Assembly (NCBI RefSeq): GCF_040954835.1 | Contig: NW_027168320.1 | Span: 337,501-401,500 of the forward strand | Source: Lepisosteus oculatus | Taxonomy: Eukaryota > Chordata > Actinopteri > Semionotiformes > Lepisosteidae | DNA length: 64,000 nt | Direction of reading: 5' to 3' | Shown here: piece after piece, positions 62,907-64,000 of the stretch | How the letters are laid out: every line of letters starts with the position of its first letter | How positions within the stretch are numbered: the first letter of the stretch is position 1 | Translations under genes and position numbers: made by a program | The notes under the pieces: generated by a model | Seen by the model: only the letters and a program-made list of their open reading frames with translations | The model's database searches: none | Told to the model about the DNA's origin: nothing

Positions 62907-62988
62907 CGTAGGCGGCAGGACTCGAAGCTTCGCAGGGAGACCCCGACGGCTTTCTAATCCATCGCCCTAACCACTCGGCCACGGCTGC
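62907..62988 (-). pseudogene. tRNA-Ser(AGA) pseudogene
   Basis: Class II layout with anticodon AGA. The acceptor GCAGCCG/CGCCTAC has two mismatches, the anticodon stem GGATT/AGCCG is disrupted and the B box reads GCTTCGAGTCC. It is clearly decayed. Its upstream flank is the tRNA-Ser flank block. Confidence 0.82.
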
Positions 62989-62999
62989 AGCGCGCGCTG

Positions 63000-63425
63000 C
63001 TTTCTTGATACAGTCTAACATAGAGTGCCGGGCGGCGGTGGAAACCTTTTTCAAAGTCGCTTTTGGTTTAACAACAACAAAAAAAAATTTCACAAAATGC
63101 ATGCTAGCAGACAAATGCGCCTCGGAGAACTTAAGGCTGGCTTCAAGTTGGAATGATAGTCTCCCCGTCCGGTCAGGAAAAGGGAACTTTGTTAGACAGA
63201 AAGAAGGAAGTAACAATAACGGAGAATTGTGTGCAAGGATTTTAGAAGCTGCGCAGCCCTGCAGTTTCAATAGCCCTTTTATTCGTGTTAGATGCTGGAA
63301 TTGCCTTTTTTTGACGCTCTTACGAATGCGATGTCAACGAAAACAGAACAAAGCACAAAAAACCCTCAAGTCCTGCAGTTGGATAGTTGGATAGAATGCC
63401 GTTACGCGTCCAAGACGTATTTTCA
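63000..63425 (+). repeat. tRNA-Ser flank block and block shared with 59430
   Basis: It contains GTCTCCCCGTCCGG and the GACGCTCTTACGAATGCGATGTC segment. No gene was recognised. Confidence 0.75.
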
Positions 63426-63429
63426 AGAC

Positions 63430-64000
63430 GTGATTCCCTGAGTCCCAAAAATTTGTAAGTTCTTTGGATGATCTGTGGACCGATCTTTCACGATGAAGAA
63501 TTCCTTAAGAAGAATAGATCTCGGCCCACCATCCCAATGCCTCCATCTCAAAACAGCAACCTCCCACTGCCCTTAGTCTGCAAGGCAGTCCTTTCAAGTG
63601 CGATGATGACGCCGGGACCTTCGTTGCCTATTGTACGAGCTGAACTTTTGTGCTCATCAATTCAACGCTCTTTCCATCAACTCATCTTGTCTTTTGACGC
63701 TTCGTGTTTTGTGCTCCTTTGACTATCGGCATATCGGGTGACTGCAAACACTGAAGTTCTTGCTTACGGAGTGTGGAACAGTGTTTTCAAGTGATCGCTG
63801 TTCTGTCATGTTGACGCCGAGTGAATCTTTCTTTGGCAACATGGGCAGGCTGACAGCAAAAGTAATGGCAAATTTCTTGACTTATTTCTGAATATGAATG
63901 TTCTTTAGAAAAGGGATGCGGCGTTGCTTCTCCCCCGTGTAAAGGTCACGCATTCCAGACGTGGTTATGAGCGAACAGTTGCCGCAAGTGTTTGAAAAGA
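63430..64000 (-). repeat. Block E, inverted copy at the window end
   Basis: Reverse complement of 25056-25632, running off the window. If the symmetry continues, a tRNA-Met copy would lie just beyond 64000 on the minus strand. Confidence 0.9.

Noticed and set aside
63468-63722. 84-codon frame also present at 25322-25594
   Set aside because: The same inverted duplication explains its presence twice, the copies diverge at the end by a frameshift, and no domain is recognisable.
1-64000. CRISPR array, bacterial operon or phage region
   Set aside because: Repeats are tandem duplications hundreds of bases to kilobases long, not short spaced repeats; all evidence points to a vertebrate nuclear genome.

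Overview
This window is eukaryotic nuclear DNA and almost certainly comes from a ray-finned fish. The evidence is intron-free tRNA genes with eukaryotic A and B boxes, no bacterial-style operons, a vertebrate-type 5S rRNA gene, 5S-derived SINEs, an L2-type LINE, a Tc1-type relic and vertebrate-type endogenous retroviruses. I cannot name the species. No ordinary host protein-coding gene is visible: the long reading frames belong to retroelements, and most shorter ones are chance frames in repeats.

Layout. 0-2 kb: a 5S rRNA gene, a possible U1-like fragment and a 5S-derived SINE in GC-rich DNA. 2-7.2 kb: SINE copies, an unassigned repeat (family X) and tRNA genes Gly(GCC), Ser(AGA), Ile(AAT) and Ser(CGA), some decayed. 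7.2-15 kb: a broken Ty3/Gypsy pol fragment, two LTR-like copies (family Y), tRNA-Ser(GCT), tRNA-Thr(AGT), a tRNA-Tyr relic, AT-rich DNA and a gag fragment. 15.06-24.6 kb: a tandem array with a ~4.5-kb unit carrying tRNA-Arg(TCG), a tRNA-Thr-like pseudogene, tRNA-Asn(GTT) and tRNA-Ser(TGA). 24.6-31 kb: tRNA-Met plus a mosaic of old ERV pieces. 31-33.5 kb: two tandem ~507-bp CpG-rich units, a minisatellite, an LTR whose primer-binding site fits tRNA-Ser, and a LINE 3' end. 33.5-39.9 kb: a retrovirus-like element with two successive RNase H domains. Its pol frame is interrupted only by four TGA codons. 39.9-42.4 kb: a 1.7-kb tandem duplication with tRNA-Gly(TCC). 42.4-57 kb: a second tRNA array, interrupted by a full-length gammaretrovirus-like provirus (45797-54650, minus strand). 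Its two 507-bp LTRs look identical, it has a 4-bp target duplication and a tRNA-Pro primer site, and pol and env are long open frames. 57-64 kb: rearranged copies of the tRNA-Gly, tRNA-Ser and flanking blocks, tRNA-Arg(TCT), a Tc1 relic, an L2 fragment, and at the window end an inverted copy of the 25-kb block.

The region reads as an expanding Pol III gene cluster (5S rRNA and tRNA) that grew by tandem and inverted duplication and has repeatedly received retroelements. The most notable items are the young provirus with its unusual gag-pol junction, the dual-RNase H element whose only pol stops are TGA at likely tryptophan positions, and the tRNA arrays with anticodon and stem drift between copies. 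Identities of repeat copies were judged by eye, not computed.
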